Assembly: GCF_003319105.1 (NCBI RefSeq)
Contig: NZ_QOHH01000002.1
Span: forward strand, 372,001 to 436,000
DNA from: Blastococcus sp. TF02-09
Lineage (GTDB): Bacteria; Actinomycetota; Actinomycetes; Mycobacteriales; Geodermatophilaceae
DNA: 64,000 nucleotides
Direction of reading: 5' to 3'
Part shown: one piece after another, positions 1 through 8,989 of the stretch
Numbering within the stretch: the stretch's first letter is position 1
Layout: each line of letters starts with the position of its first letter
Made by a program: the position numbers and the translations under genes
The notes under the pieces: generated by a model
Database searches by the model: none
What the model was told of the DNA's origin: nothing
Seen by the model: only the letters and a program-made list of their open reading frames with translations

Positions 1-796
1 AGACGCCCGGCAGCTCGGCCAGCGCACCGGACTCGATGCGGGAGACGAAGCGCGCCACCTGGTCCAGCCCGGTCAGCGAGAGCTGCCGCGGCGTCCGGAT
101 GCCGGCCGACGACGGCGCCGCACCGCTGAGCCGCGCCAGGGTGCGGAAGGTCTTGCTGGTCGCGGCGACCAGATCGGGGGCGCCGGCCTTCTTCAGCTTC
201 GCGACCGCGGGCTCCAGGAGCGCGGTGGCGTGCGCGTCGAGCTCCTCGAGCGCGGCCAGGTCGGGGCGGCCGCCCGCCAGCGCGTCGGGGAGGTAGCGGC
301 GGGTCATCCGCCCGGCCCCCAGGGGGAGCGACAGCGCCACGTCGGGGAGCTCGTCGATGCCGACGGCCATCTCCAGCGAGCCGCCGCCGATGTCCAGCAC
401 GAGCAGCCGGCCGGCGCTCCAGCCGAACCAGCGGCGCACCGCCAGGAAGGTCAGCCGGGCCTCGTCCTCGCCGGTGAGCACCTGCAGCTCCACCCCGGTG
501 GACTGCCGGACGCGGTCGAGCACCTCCTCGCCGTTGCGCGCCTCCCGGACCGCCGAGGTGGCCAGCGCCATGAAGTCGTCGCAGCCCTGCTTCTCCGCCT
601 GGTCGCAGGCCTCCTGCACGGCCTGGAGCAGGGCCTTCTCCCCCACGCGCGACAGCACGTCGTCCGGGCCGACGTGCTCGGCGAGGCGCAACGGCCACCG
701 GTCGTCGTGCATCGGCGTCGGGTGCGCACCGCGGTGGGCGTCGACGACGAGGAGGTGCACCGTGTTGGAACCGACGTCGAGAACACCCAGCCGCAT
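1..796 (-). CDS. ppx: Ppx/GppA-family phosphatase, N-terminal part (runs off window)
   Basis: Exopolyphosphatase/guanosine pentaphosphate phosphatase family, which removes phosphate from polyphosphate or pppGpp in the cytoplasm. The visible 265 residues carry the actin-like ATPase-fold signatures: DVGSNT at residues 7-12, ATSAVREARN at 79-88, LTGEDEARLTF near 107-117 and DIGGGS at 135-140. The C-terminus lies beyond base 1. ATG start at 796, with CAGACT seven bases upstream, so possibly leaderless. A ppx gene close to regX3-senX3 matches M. tuberculosis Rv0496/Rv0490-0491 order and fits phosphate metabolism. Family assignment is firm; the choice between polyphosphatase and pppGpp hydrolase is not settled by sequence. 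Confidence 0.9.
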   Translation of the reverse strand, partial: MRLGVLDVGSNTVHLLVVDAHRGAHPTPMHDDRWPLRLAEHVGPDDVLSRVGEKALLQAVQEACDQAEKQGCDDFMALATSAVREARNGEEVLDRVRQSTGVELQVLTGEDEARLTFLAVRRWFGWSAGRLLVLDIGGGSLEMAVGIDELPDVALSLPLGAGRMTRRYLPDALAGGRPDLAALEELDAHATALLEPAVAKLKKAGAPDLVAATSKTFRTLARLSGAAPSSAGIRTPRQLSLTGLDQVARFVSRIESGALAELPGV

Positions 797-897
797 GGGG
801 GCCAGTCTGCCCGGCCGCCTCCCGGGGCTCACGTCGGGCGCGGTGGCCCCCTTCAGAGGCTCACGTCGAGTGCGGGTGCGTCTCCTAGGCTGGGCGA

Positions 898-1701
898 GTG
901 CCCGACGCCCCGCCGCCCGAGGTGGACCTCGACTTCGCGCGGGAGTGGGTGGAGTTCCCCGACCCCGCCGACCCCGACCACGTCGTCCGGGCCGACCTGA
1001 CCTGGTTGTCGTCGGCGTGGACGTGCATCTTCGGTCGCGGCTGCGCCGGCGTCGTCGAGGGGCGGCCCGACGACGGGTGCTGCAGCCACGGCGCCTTCTT
1101 CACCGACGAGGACGACCTCGCACGGGTGACCGCCGCGGTCGCGGACCTGACCGACGAGCAGTGGCAGCTGGCCCCGGTCGGTCGCGGCGCCTGGACCGAG
1201 GAGGACGACGCCGACGACGCCGAGGAGGGCGCCCGTTCGCTGCGCACCCGCACGGTGGACGGGGCCTGCGTCTTCCTCAACCGGCCCGGCTTCCCCGGCG
1301 GGAGCGGGTGCGCCCTGCACCGGATGGCGCTGGACCACGACCTGCACCCGCTCACGACCAAGCCCGACGTCTGCTGGCAGCTGCCCGTGCGCCGCGAGCA
1401 GGAGCACGTCGACCGTCCCGACGGCACCCGCGTGCTCGTGGACACCGTGGGCGAGTTCGACCGCCGGGGCTGGGGCCCGGGCGGGCACGACCTGCACTGG
1501 TGGTGCACCGGGGCGCCGGCCGCGCACGTCTCCCCCGAGCCCCTCGTCGAGACCTACGCCGCGGAGCTGATCGCGCTCGTGGGGGCCCCGGCCTACGCCG
1601 AGCTACGCCGGCTCACCGAGCTGCGCCTCGACCAGGGGTTGATCGCGCCCCACCCCGCCAGCCCGGTGCCCGTCCAGCTGCACCGGCGCCGCCCCACCTG
1701 A
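898..1701 (+). CDS. Cysteine-cluster protein of unknown function
   Basis: Not assigned to a named function. The 267-residue soluble protein has a conspicuous Cys/His set: C43, C49, C61, C62 and H64 (motif GCCSHGAFF), then C124, C138 and C159. This recalls YkgJ/DUF3109-type metal or Fe-S binding proteins, but that is a resemblance by eye. GTG start at 898 is supported by a TAGGCT hexamer six bases upstream, a leaderless arrangement. The last 99 bases overlap the 3' end of the convergent GlxA-type regulator gene, so both C-terminal tails are read from the same DNA. Confidence 0.75.
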   Translation: MPDAPPPEVDLDFAREWVEFPDPADPDHVVRADLTWLSSAWTCIFGRGCAGVVEGRPDDGCCSHGAFFTDEDDLARVTAAVADLTDEQWQLAPVGRGAWTEEDDADDAEEGARSLRTRTVDGACVFLNRPGFPGGSGCALHRMALDHDLHPLTTKPDVCWQLPVRREQEHVDRPDGTRVLVDTVGEFDRRGWGPGGHDLHWWCTGAPAAHVSPEPLVETYAAELIALVGAPAYAELRRLTELRLDQGLIAPHPASPVPVQLHRRRPT

Positions 1702-2661
1702 CCGGAAGGTCTGGCGGTAGGCGCGGGGGGAGACCCCGCGGCGGCGCGCGAACTGCTCGCGCAGGCCGGCCGCCGTCCCGAAGCCGACCAGCCGGGCGAT
1801 CTCCTCCACCGGGGCGTCGCTCTCCTCCAACAGCGTCTCGGCCGCCGACAGCCGCTGGGCGAGCAGCCACGCGTGCGGAGTGGTGCCGGTCGTGGCCTTG
1901 AACCGCCGCGCGAACGTGCGCGGGCTCATGAGCGCCCGGCGGGCCAGGATCTCCACGCTCAGGTCGTCGGCGAGGTGTCGGCCGGCCCACTCCAGGACGA
2001 CGCCGAGCAGGTCGTCCTCGCAGCGGGCCACCGGTGCGTCGATGAACTGCGCCTGCCCGCCGTCGCGGTGCGGCGGCACGATCATCTCCCGGGCCAGCGC
2101 GTTGGAGGCGCCGGCGCCCCACTCCCGGCGCACCAGGTGCAGCAGGGTGTCGACGCCGGCAGCGGTGCCCGCCCCGGTGAGGATCCGGCCGTTGTCGACG
2201 TAGAGCACCCCGGCGTCGACCTCGATCTCCGGGAAGCGGGCGGCGAGCTCACCGGCCCACCGCCAGTGCGTGGTCACCCGCCGGCCGTCGAGCAGCCCCG
2301 CCGCGGCCAGCACGAAGACGCCCGTGCAGGAGCTGATCAAGGTTGCGCCGCGGGCGTGCGCGGCGCGCAGCGCCCCGATCAGGGCGTCCGAGGGGACGTG
2401 GTCGAAGAGCTCCCACGCGGTGATCAGCACGATGTCGGACCGGTCGAGGCGGTCCAGGCCGTGCTCGACCAGCACCCCGAGGCCGGTGTCGGTCCGCAGG
2501 ATCCCGGGCGTCTCCGCGACCACCGCGAAGTCGAACCGCGGCAGCCCCAGGTGCCGGCGGTCGTAGGCGAACACCTCGTGACAGACGCCGAGGCCGAAGC
2601 TGCCGATGAGCCCGTCAGCGACGACGGCGCTGACGACGAGAGGGCGGTCGGGCAGCGTCAT
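1603..2661 (-). CDS. GlxA-type transcriptional regulator (DJ-1/PfpI + AraC HTH)
   Basis: Two-domain regulator of 352 residues. Residues 1 to about 190 form a DJ-1/PfpI (glutamine-amidotransferase-like) domain with the nucleophile-elbow cysteine C112 in [10 protein letters not shown]. Residues about 225-325 are an AraC-type double helix-turn-helix ([15 protein letters not shown], then [18 protein letters not shown]). Such proteins control catabolic or stress genes; the target here is unknown, since neighbours are unrelated. After YRQTFR, where AraC domains normally stop, there is a tail of about 33 residues encoded antisense to the convergent cysteine-cluster gene. Confidence 0.9.
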   Translation of the reverse strand: MTLPDRPLVVSAVVADGLIGSFGLGVCHEVFAYDRRHLGLPRFDFAVVAETPGILRTDTGLGVLVEHGLDRLDRSDIVLITAWELFDHVPSDALIGALRAAHARGATLISSCTGVFVLAAAGLLDGRRVTTHWRWAGELAARFPEIEVDAGVLYVDNGRILTGAGTAAGVDTLLHLVRREWGAGASNALAREMIVPPHRDGGQAQFIDAPVARCEDDLLGVVLEWAGRHLADDLSVEILARRALMSPRTFARRFKATTGTTPHAWLLAQRLSAAETLLEESDAPVEEIARLVGFGTAAGLREQFARRRGVSPRAYRQTFRSGGAAPVQLDGHRAGGVGRDQPLVEAQLGEPA

Positions 2662-2742
2662 GGCGGCATGATGGCAGAAAACCTGCGGCCACGGTCACTC
2701 CTGCCACTCGTCCGGGCGCAGGACCGCGCGCAGGCTGCCCGC

Positions 2743-2964
2743 ATGATGCTGATCACCTGCCCGACCACCCGGGCCCGCGTGCTGGTGTCACTCGACGCCG
2801 TCCGCTCGGTCACGAACCATCCCGACGCGATCGCGGTCCGGGTGAGCTGCCCGGTGTGCGGCGAGGTGCACGTGCACCGCACCGGCCGCCGTCTCGAGGA
2901 GGCTCGGCGCAGCGCCGCCCTCGAGATCGCCGTTCGACGAGCGCAGACGCCGACCTCGGCCTAG
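2743..2964 (+). CDS. Small CxxC protein of unknown function
   Basis: A 73-residue protein beginning MMLITCPTTRARVLV. It has a cysteine near the N-terminus and a CPVCGEVHVHR motif, together able to form a small zinc site. No family recognised. The frame is open further upstream, but the ATG at 2743 is preferred because CAGGCT lies six bases before it, the same spacing seen at other apparent leaderless genes here. The next gene starts 10 bases downstream on its own hexamer. Confidence 0.6.
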   Translation: MMLITCPTTRARVLVSLDAVRSVTNHPDAIAVRVSCPVCGEVHVHRTGRRLEEARRSAALEIAVRRAQTPTSA

Positions 2965-2974
2965 AGTCGAACAC

Positions 2975-3166
2975 ATGAGCGAATCGCAGCAGTCCGACCC
3001 CACCGCCGAGAAGGACCCGTCGACCTGGGTGACCGGTGACGAGCCGGCCACCGGCGCGCAGAAGAGCTACCTGGAGACCCTGTCCCGGAACACCGACGAG
3101 GACGTCGACACCGAGAACCTCACCAAGGCCGAGGCCTCGGAGAAAATCGACGAGCTCAAGAGCTAG
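2975..3166 (+). CDS. DUF3072 family small protein
   Basis: A 63-residue acidic protein with the DUF3072 pattern: GDEPATGAQKSYLETLSR followed by a short helix ending EKIDELKS. The family is common in actinobacteria and some proteobacteria; its role is unknown. ATG at 2975 has TAGAGT seven bases upstream (overlapping the stop codon of the preceding gene), so it is probably transcribed as a leaderless message. Confidence 0.8.
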   Translation: MSESQQSDPTAEKDPSTWVTGDEPATGAQKSYLETLSRNTDEDVDTENLTKAEASEKIDELKS

Positions 3167-3181
3167 CCGGGACGTCCGTCA

Positions 3182-3868
3182 TCACGCGTCGAGCTTGTAG
3201 CCCAGGCCCCGCACGGTCAGCAGGAATGTCGGGCTCGCGGGGTCGGGCTCGAGCTTGGCCCGCAGCCGTTTGACGTGGACGTCGAGGGTCTTGGTGTCGC
3301 CCACGTAGTCCGATCCCCACACCCGGTCGATCAGCTGGGCGCGCGTGAGCACCCGGCCGGCGTTGCGGAGCAGGAACTCGAGCAGGTCGAACTCCTTGAG
3401 CGGGAGGGCGACCGGCTCGCCGTCGATGGTGACGACGTGCCGCTCGACGTCCATGCGGACCGGACCGGCCTCCAGCACCGCCTCGGACGACGCCGTCTCG
3501 CCCGACTCGCCCCGGCGCCGGAGCACCGCGCGGATGCGGGCGACCAGCTCGCGGGCGGAGTACGGCTTGGTGACGTAGTCGTCCGCGCCGAGCTCCAGGC
3601 CGACGACCTTGTCGATCTCGCCGTCCTTCGCGGTCAGCATGATGATGGGGACGCCGCTGCGCGCACGCAGCTGCCGGCAGACCTCGGTGCCGGGCAGCCC
3701 GGGCAGCATGAGGTCCAGCAGCACGATGTCCGCGCCGCCTCGGTCGAACTCGGCCAGCGCGTCCGGGCCGGTGGGGGCGACGACGGCGTCGAAGCCCTCC
3801 CGGCGGAGCATGTAGGACAGCGCGTCGGAGAAGGACTCCTCGTCCTCCACGACCAGGACGCGGGTCAT
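3182..3868 (-). CDS. regX3: Response regulator RegX3 (OmpR/PhoB class)
   Basis: Phosphate-responsive transcription factor partnered with SenX3. The receiver domain has the acidic pair E9/D10, phospho-acceptor D52 (LLDLMLPG) and K101 (YVTKPY). The C-terminal half is a winged helix with KEFDLLEFLLRNAGRVLTR and TLDVHVKRLRAKLE. Length 228 residues is normal. ATG at 3868 overlaps the senX3 stop by 4 bases, so the kinase and regulator are translationally coupled. Its likely targets in this window are phoU and pstS, both preceded by GTTCACC repeats; that link is inference from the actinobacterial Pho regulon. Confidence 0.95.
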   Translation of the reverse strand: MTRVLVVEDEESFSDALSYMLRREGFDAVVAPTGPDALAEFDRGGADIVLLDLMLPGLPGTEVCRQLRARSGVPIIMLTAKDGEIDKVVGLELGADDYVTKPYSARELVARIRAVLRRRGESGETASSEAVLEAGPVRMDVERHVVTIDGEPVALPLKEFDLLEFLLRNAGRVLTRAQLIDRVWGSDYVGDTKTLDVHVKRLRAKLEPDPASPTFLLTVRGLGYKLDA

Positions 3869-5070
3869 GGGGTCCCCTTTCCGGGGTCGGCGGCGAGGGC
3901 GTCGCCGGCAGATTCCTGCGTGGTCTCGGGAGGGGCGGCGGCGAGCGGGATGCGGAGGGTGAAGGTGGAGCCGAGGCCTTCCTCGCTCCACACCGACACC
4001 GAGCCGCCGTGGTTGCTCGCGACGTGCTTGACGATGGCCAGGCCCAGCCCCGTGCCGCCGGTGCTGCTGGCCCGCGACTGGTCCACCCGGTAGAAGCGCT
4101 CGAACACCCGCTGGCGGTCCTGGCGCGGGATGCCGATCCCGCTGTCGGTGACGGTGATCTCGGCGAACCCCGACCGCGCCCGGGCGGCGACGGCGATGCG
4201 CGACTGCCCCGTGCTGTACGCGACCGCGTTGGCCAGCAGGTTCGTGACGGCGGTGACGAGCTGGTTCTCCACGCCGCGCACCACCAGGCCGGGCTGCCCG
4301 CCGACGGCGATGTCGAGCTCCTTGGCCCGGGCGGCGGTGCGGGTGCGGTCGGCCGCCTCGGCCAGCACCTGGTCGACCGGCACGGGGACCAGCTCGGGCA
4401 GGGGCTCACCGCCCTGCAGCCGCGACAGGTCGATCAGCTCCCGGACCAGGCGGCCGAGGCGGTCGGCCTCGTGGGCGATCCGGGCCGCGAAGCGCTGCAC
4501 GGCCTCGGGGTCGTCGGCCGCGCCCTCGATGGCCTCGGCCAGCAGCGACAGCGCGCCGACCGGCGTCTTCAGCTCGTGACCGACGTTGGCGACGAAGTCG
4601 CGGCGCACCGCCTCGGTGCGCCGGGTCTCGGTGACGTCCGCCAGCACCAGCGCGACCGGGCCGGGCGGCTGGACGGTGCCGCTGTCCAGGCGGACCCCGT
4701 GCACGCTCATCATCCGCGGGCCGGTGCCGACGAGGTTGCCGGGCAGCCGCACGTCGGCACGCCGACTGCCGGCCGAGCGCACCGCCTGGACCAGCTCCAG
4801 CAGGTCCGGCACGAGCAACCGGGTGGCGCGCACGATGCCGAGCGCGCGGGCGGCCGGGTTGGCCAGCAGCACGGCGTCGTCGGCGTCGACGACGAGCACC
4901 GCCGGGTCCATCAGGTCGAGCAGCCGGCGGGCCATCACCGCCTCCGGCGGGGGGACGACCTGCGGGTCGACCGCGGGCCCGTCGACGTCGCGGCGGGAGC
5001 CGAGCACGATCGTGAGGGCCACGATCCCCCCCAGGACCAGGCCCACCACCAGCGCGACCGACGCACTCAC
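3865..5070 (-). CDS. senX3: Sensor histidine kinase SenX3
   Basis: Membrane sensor kinase of 401 residues that phosphorylates RegX3 when phosphate is scarce. A single N-terminal membrane segment (about residues 2-23) is followed by a PAS-like region (LDLMDPAVLVVDADD, 51-65), the HisKA box with H165 in NVGHELKTP, and a HATPase domain (NLLANAVAYS, DSGIGIP, GGTGLGLAIVKH). GTG at 5070 is chosen because the membrane segment follows at once and TAGCAT lies seven bases upstream. The frame stays open to 5241, but that part looks non-coding and covers the promoter. phoU is divergent. Confidence 0.93.
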   Translation of the reverse strand: MSASVALVVGLVLGGIVALTIVLGSRRDVDGPAVDPQVVPPPEAVMARRLLDLMDPAVLVVDADDAVLLANPAARALGIVRATRLLVPDLLELVQAVRSAGSRRADVRLPGNLVGTGPRMMSVHGVRLDSGTVQPPGPVALVLADVTETRRTEAVRRDFVANVGHELKTPVGALSLLAEAIEGAADDPEAVQRFAARIAHEADRLGRLVRELIDLSRLQGGEPLPELVPVPVDQVLAEAADRTRTAARAKELDIAVGGQPGLVVRGVENQLVTAVTNLLANAVAYSTGQSRIAVAARARSGFAEITVTDSGIGIPRQDRQRVFERFYRVDQSRASSTGGTGLGLAIVKHVASNHGGSVSVWSEEGLGSTFTLRIPLAAAPPETTQESAGDALAADPGKGTP

Positions 5071-5141
5071 GCTGCCGATGCTAGGTGCCGCCGGTGCCCG
5101 GTCCGGCTCGAACACCTGATCGGGGCCCCGGACGAGGGAGT

Positions 5142-5170
5142 GTTCACGCCGGCGTAGGTCCGCGTTCACC
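5142..5170. promoter_or_regulatory. Candidate PHO box between senX3 and phoU
   Basis: GTTCACG at 5142-5148 and GTTCACC at 5164-5170 are exactly 22 bp (two 11-bp units) apart, with a weaker CGTAGGT in the middle unit. Streptomyces PhoP binds tandem 11-bp units with consensus GTTCACC; RegX3-type regulators are of the same class. The site sits 72 bp upstream of senX3 and 85 bp upstream of phoU, so it could serve both divergent promoters. Confidence 0.6.
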
Positions 5171-5254
5171 TCCAGGAGGCCGGGCACCCCCGGTACCGGC
5201 CTACTGTCGGGCAGGATCGTCGCGGCGAGGCGCCGTGACACCGGGGAGGACGAC

Positions 5255-5920
5255 GTGCGCGACAGCTACCACGAGGAACTCGACGACATCCGCGGGTGCC
5301 TGGTCGAGATGGCCAACTCCGTGGGCTCGCAGATGAGCACGGCCACGACCGCGCTGCTGGACGCCGACGTCGCCCTCGCCGACCTGGTCATCGCGGGGGA
5401 CGAGCAGATCGACGCCACCCGGGAGAGCATCGACCAGCGCTGCTTCACCCTGCTGGCCCGTCAGCAGCCGGTCGCGACCGACCTGCGCACCATCGTCGTC
5501 GCCACCCGCATCGCCAGCGACCTCGAGCGCATGGGCGACCTCGCCGAGCACATCGCCAAGGTGGCGCGGATGCGCTTCCCCGACCACGCCGTCCCGCAGG
5601 AGGTGCGCCCGGCGTTCCTCGAGGCCGGGCACGTCGCGGAGATGCTGGTGACCAAGGCCGCCACCGTCATCGGCACGCAGAACGTCGACAAGGCCCGCGA
5701 GCTGGAGACCGACGACGACGCGATGGACCGCATCCACCGCGGGCTGTTCCGCGAGCTGCTGGCCGACAGCTGGCCCTACGGCGTCGAGACCGCGATCGAC
5801 GTGACGCTGCTGGGCCGCTACTACGAGCGCTTCGCCGACCACGCCGTCAGCGTCGCGCGCCGGGTCGTCTACCTGGTCACCGGCGAGCGCCACGTACCCG
5901 AGGCCAGCACCCCGATCTGA
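5255..5920 (+). CDS. phoU: Phosphate signalling protein PhoU
   Basis: Cytoplasmic three-helix-bundle repeat protein that links the Pst transporter to the SenX3 kinase and limits phosphate uptake. The 221 residues hold two PhoU repeats; LRTIVVATRIASDLERMGD (first) and TLLGRYYERFADHAVSVAR (second) contain the conserved acidic metal-site residues E/DxxxD. GTG at 5255 follows a strong ribosome-binding site (GGGGAGGA at 5242-5249). Divergent from senX3-regX3 with shared candidate PHO boxes; the pst operon lies 32 kb away. Confidence 0.95.
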   Translation: MRDSYHEELDDIRGCLVEMANSVGSQMSTATTALLDADVALADLVIAGDEQIDATRESIDQRCFTLLARQQPVATDLRTIVVATRIASDLERMGDLAEHIAKVARMRFPDHAVPQEVRPAFLEAGHVAEMLVTKAATVIGTQNVDKARELETDDDAMDRIHRGLFRELLADSWPYGVETAIDVTLLGRYYERFADHAVSVARRVVYLVTGERHVPEASTPI

Positions 5921-5930
5921 GCTTGCGCGG

Positions 5931-5981
5931 TTGCGCGGCCGTCCACGTCACGAGCCCGCTGAGGGGTGGACGACCGCGCAA
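5931..5981. terminator. Hairpin between convergent phoU and gpmA
   Basis: Arms TTGCGCGGCCGTCCAC (5931-5946) and GTGGACGACCGCGCAA (5966-5981) pair in 15 of 16 positions around a 19-base loop. It lies 10 bases after the phoU stop. There is no U-run, as is usual for actinobacterial hairpin terminators. The rest of the interval to 6106 repeats the string CGACCGCGC near 5971, 6000 and 6033 but shows no gene. Confidence 0.65.
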
Positions 5982-6106
5982 CGAGACGCCTCGCGCGCTC
6001 GACCGCGCCGGGTGGCGGCGAAGCTCGCGGTCGACCGCGCACCCGGCTGCCACACCCCGAGGTCGAGGTCCGGCCGCGGGGTCGGCGATGGCCTGCGGCG
6101 TCCGGC

Positions 6107-6862
6107 CTACTTCTTGCCCTGGTTCTTGACGGCCTCGATGGCGGCGGCCGCGGCCTCCGGGTCGAGGTACTCGCCGCCGGTCTTCAGCGGGCGCAGGTCG
6201 TCGTCCAGGTCGTAGCGCAGCGGCACGCCGGTCGGGATGTTGAGGCCGACGACCTCGTCGTCCCCCATGTCGTCGAGGTGCTTCACCAGCGCCCGCAGGC
6301 TGTTGCCGTGGGCGGCGACGAGCACGGTCTTCCCCGCGCGCAGGTCCGGCACGATCGCGTCGTACCAGTAGGGGAGCATCCGGACGACGACGTCCTTCAG
6401 GCACTCGGTCGCCGGGCGCGCCTCGGGCGGGAGGAACGAGTAGCGCGCGTCGCCGTCCTGGGAGAACTCGCTACCGGCCTCGATCGGCGGCGGCGGGGTG
6501 TCGTAGGAGCGGCGCCAGATCATGAACTGCTCCTCGCCGTACTCGGCGAGGGTGGCCGCCTTGTCCTTGCCCTGGAGCGCGCCGTAGTGCCGCTCGTTGA
6601 GCCGCCAGGAGCGCCGCACCGGGATCCACTGCCGGTCGGCCTCGCCCAGCGCCAGCTCGGCGGTGCTGATCGCCCGCTTGAGCAGCGAGGTGTGCAGGAC
6701 GTCGGGCAGCAGGCCGTGCTCGGCGAGCAGCTGCCCGCCGCGGGCGGCCTCGGCGCGCCCCTTCTCCGACAGCGGGACGTCGACCCAGCCGGTGAACAGG
6801 TTGGCCTTGTTCCACTCGCTCTCGCCGTGGCGGAGCAGCACGAGGGTTCCCGTAGAAGTCAC
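6107..6862 (-). CDS. gpmA: 2,3-bisphosphoglycerate-dependent phosphoglycerate mutase
   Basis: Glycolytic enzyme interconverting 3- and 2-phosphoglycerate. The 251 residues show the histidine phosphatase signature RHGESEWN (11-18, phospho-acceptor H12), [11 protein letters not shown] (88-98, with E90) and the second catalytic H185 in VAAHGNSLR. Length and the long insert mark the dPGM type rather than a generic phosphatase. GTG at 6862 has CAGGAT six bases upstream. In mycobacteria gpm1 also sits between mshA/YbjN and senX3. Confidence 0.95.
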   Translation of the reverse strand: MTSTGTLVLLRHGESEWNKANLFTGWVDVPLSEKGRAEAARGGQLLAEHGLLPDVLHTSLLKRAISTAELALGEADRQWIPVRRSWRLNERHYGALQGKDKAATLAEYGEEQFMIWRRSYDTPPPPIEAGSEFSQDGDARYSFLPPEARPATECLKDVVVRMLPYWYDAIVPDLRAGKTVLVAAHGNSLRALVKHLDDMGDDEVVGLNIPTGVPLRYDLDDDLRPLKTGGEYLDPEAAAAAIEAVKNQGKK

Positions 6863-6866
6863 GGCG

Positions 6867-8459
6867 TCATCCTGCCCGACCGGTGCCCGCGCCCGTCGGG
6901 GCCGTCACCCGATCGCGACGTCCCGGCAGCCACACCAGCACGACGACGACCGCGATCGCGCCGGCGGCCGCCGTGCCCACCGCGGTGACGTGCATGGCGT
7001 CGACGAAGGCCTCGCGGGCCGGCTCCACCAGCCCGGCCGCTGCCGCCGCGGCCTCCGGGTCGTCCCCGGCCTGCACCCGGCCCACCGCCGCGAGGGTGCC
7101 GACGATGGACTCCCCCGCCTGCTCGCGGACGTCGGCCGGCAGCACGTCGGTGGCATCGCCGAGGTTCGCGGTGTAGACCCCGGCCAGCACCGAGCCGAGG
7201 ATCGCCACCCCCAGCGCGCCGCCCACCTGCCGGACGGAGTTGTTCACCGCCGCGCCCGCGCCGGCCTTCTCGCGGGGGACGACGGACATGATCGACTCCG
7301 TCGCCGGGGCCATCACCATGCCCATGCCCGTGCCCTGGACCGAGAGGATCACGATCAGCAGCCAGGCGGGCGAGTCGGCGTCCAGCAGCTGGAAGCCGAG
7401 GAACGACGAGGTGATGAGCGCGAACCCGACGGCGCAGACCGCCTTGGCGCCGTACCGCTCGGCCAGCACGGAGCTGCGCGGCCCCATGATCGCCATGCCC
7501 AGCGCGACCGGGATGAGCGTCGCGCCGGCCTGCAGCGGGCTGTAGCCCAGCACGCCCTGCAGGTAGAAGACGACGTAGAAGGTCGCCCCCAGCAGCGCGA
7601 AAAAGTTCAGCCCCAGCGCGCCCGCGGCGGCGGAGAAGGCGGGGTTGCGGAAGAGCGAGACGTCCAGCGCCGGGTGCGTCGAGCGCCGTTGCAGCTGGAC
7701 GAACAGGGCGAGCAGCGCGATCCCGCCGAGCAATGGGACCAGCACGCCCGGCGTCGTCCAGCCGGCACCCTCGCCGCCGCGGATGATGCCGTAGACCAGC
7801 CCGGCCAGCGCCACGATCGACAGCAGCACGCCCGGGACGTCGAGGCGGCCGGGTGCCGGGTCCTTCGACTCGGGGACGATCGTCAGCACCCCGATGATGC
7901 CGAGGAGGGCCACCGGCACCCCGACGAGGAACACCGCGCCCCACCAGAAGTGCTCGAGGACGGCGCCTCCGGCCAGCGGCCCGCCGGCGACGGCGATGCC
8001 CGCGGTGCCCGCCCAGACGCCGATCGCGCGCCCACGCTCCGGGCCGGGGAAGACGTTGGTGATGACGGCGAGCGTCGTGGGCTGGACCGCGGCACCCCCG
8101 ACGCCCATGAGCGCCCGGTAGGCGATCAGCTCGGCCGGGCTGTCGCTCAGCGCGGCGAGCACCGAGCCCAGCGCGAAGACCGACAGGCCGATGATGAGCA
8201 CCCGGCGCCGGCCGATGCGGTCGCCGATGACGCCCCAGGAGAACAGCAGCCCGGCGAACACGAGGATGTAGGCGTCCACCGCCCACTGCAGCTCCGCCTG
8301 GGTGGCGCCGAGATCGCGCTGCAGCGTCGGCAGGGCGACGTTGAGGATCGTGTTGCCCATGATCACCACGAGCAGGCACACCGTCATGGTGGCCAGCACC
8401 CACCAGCGGCGGGCGTAGCCGACGGGGGCGTCCTCGGCCGTGGTGCTGTCCGTCGTCAC
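6867..8459 (-). CDS. MFS drug transporter, DHA2 (14-TM, EmrB/QacA) family
   Basis: Proton-driven export pump of 530 residues with about 14 membrane segments. Family motifs are visible: DRIGRRRVL (motif A loop after TM2), and the TM5 glycine/proline-rich motif C ([19 protein letters not shown]). An acidic extracytoplasmic loop before the last segment ([18 protein letters not shown]) is typical. GTG at 8459 overlaps the stop of the upstream YbjN gene by 4 bases, so it is the distal gene of an mshA-ybjN-efflux operon. Substrate unknown. Confidence 0.88.
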   Translation of the reverse strand: MTTDSTTAEDAPVGYARRWWVLATMTVCLLVVIMGNTILNVALPTLQRDLGATQAELQWAVDAYILVFAGLLFSWGVIGDRIGRRRVLIIGLSVFALGSVLAALSDSPAELIAYRALMGVGGAAVQPTTLAVITNVFPGPERGRAIGVWAGTAGIAVAGGPLAGGAVLEHFWWGAVFLVGVPVALLGIIGVLTIVPESKDPAPGRLDVPGVLLSIVALAGLVYGIIRGGEGAGWTTPGVLVPLLGGIALLALFVQLQRRSTHPALDVSLFRNPAFSAAAGALGLNFFALLGATFYVVFYLQGVLGYSPLQAGATLIPVALGMAIMGPRSSVLAERYGAKAVCAVGFALITSSFLGFQLLDADSPAWLLIVILSVQGTGMGMVMAPATESIMSVVPREKAGAGAAVNNSVRQVGGALGVAILGSVLAGVYTANLGDATDVLPADVREQAGESIVGTLAAVGRVQAGDDPEAAAAAAGLVEPAREAFVDAMHVTAVGTAAAGAIAVVVVLVWLPGRRDRVTAPTGAGTGRAG

Positions 8460-8989
8460 TCCTCGCCGGTCGTGCCGTCGGCGGCGCGGCGGCGGGGGTC
8501 GGCGAAGGCGGCGAACGCCTCCAGGTTGCGCAGCGACTCCCCTCGCTTGACCCGCCAGTCCCACTCGCGGCGGATCGAGGTGCCGAAGCCGATCTCCAGC
8601 ATGGTGTTGAAGTGGTCGTCGGCGTAGCTGAGCACCGATCCGAGGATGCGGTCGAGCTCCTCCGGCGTCACCGCGGCGTGCGGCAGCCGGCCGGTCAGGT
8701 AGACGTCACCGACGTTGTCGATGGAGTACGAGACCCCGTACATGCGGGCATTGTGCTGCAGCAGGAAGGTCCACAGCTGCTCGCGGTTCTCGTCGGGCTG
8801 GCGGCAGACGAACGCCTCCACCCGCAGCGCGTGCTCGCCGACGCTGAGCCCGCACACCGTCTTGAGCTTCTTGGTGCCGGGCAGATCGACCAGCCAGATG
8901 CCCGGGCCCGGGTGCTCGTGAACCAGCTCGGCCTCGCGCAGGGTCTGGTCGATGACCGCGTCGAGCTCCGCCACCGAGCGCCTGGTCAT
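8456..8989 (-). CDS. YbjN domain-containing protein
   Basis: A 177-residue cytoplasmic protein of the YbjN/type III chaperone-like fold, equivalent in position and sequence style to M. tuberculosis Rv0487, which also follows mshA. Recognisable stretch: [20 protein letters not shown] (about residues 78-97), followed by a [20 protein letters not shown] helix. Function unproven; YbjN proteins are linked to stress response in other bacteria. ATG at 8989 overlaps the mshA stop by 4 bases, and its own stop overlaps the transporter start, so all three are coupled. Confidence 0.85.
   Translation of the reverse strand: MTRRSVAELDAVIDQTLREAELVHEHPGPGIWLVDLPGTKKLKTVCGLSVGEHALRVEAFVCRQPDENREQLWTFLLQHNARMYGVSYSIDNVGDVYLTGRLPHAAVTPEELDRILGSVLSYADDHFNTMLEIGFGTSIRREWDWRVKRGESLRNLEAFAAFADPRRRAADGTTGEE

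Noticed and set aside
36-796. Small plus-strand frames over the ppx gene
   Set aside because: Shadows of the ppx coding sequence, whose motifs are unambiguous on the minus strand.
5071-5241. Longer senX3 N-terminus from ATG 5241
   Set aside because: This stretch holds the candidate PHO box and leaderless promoter and encodes no signal or membrane feature; family members begin at the membrane helix.
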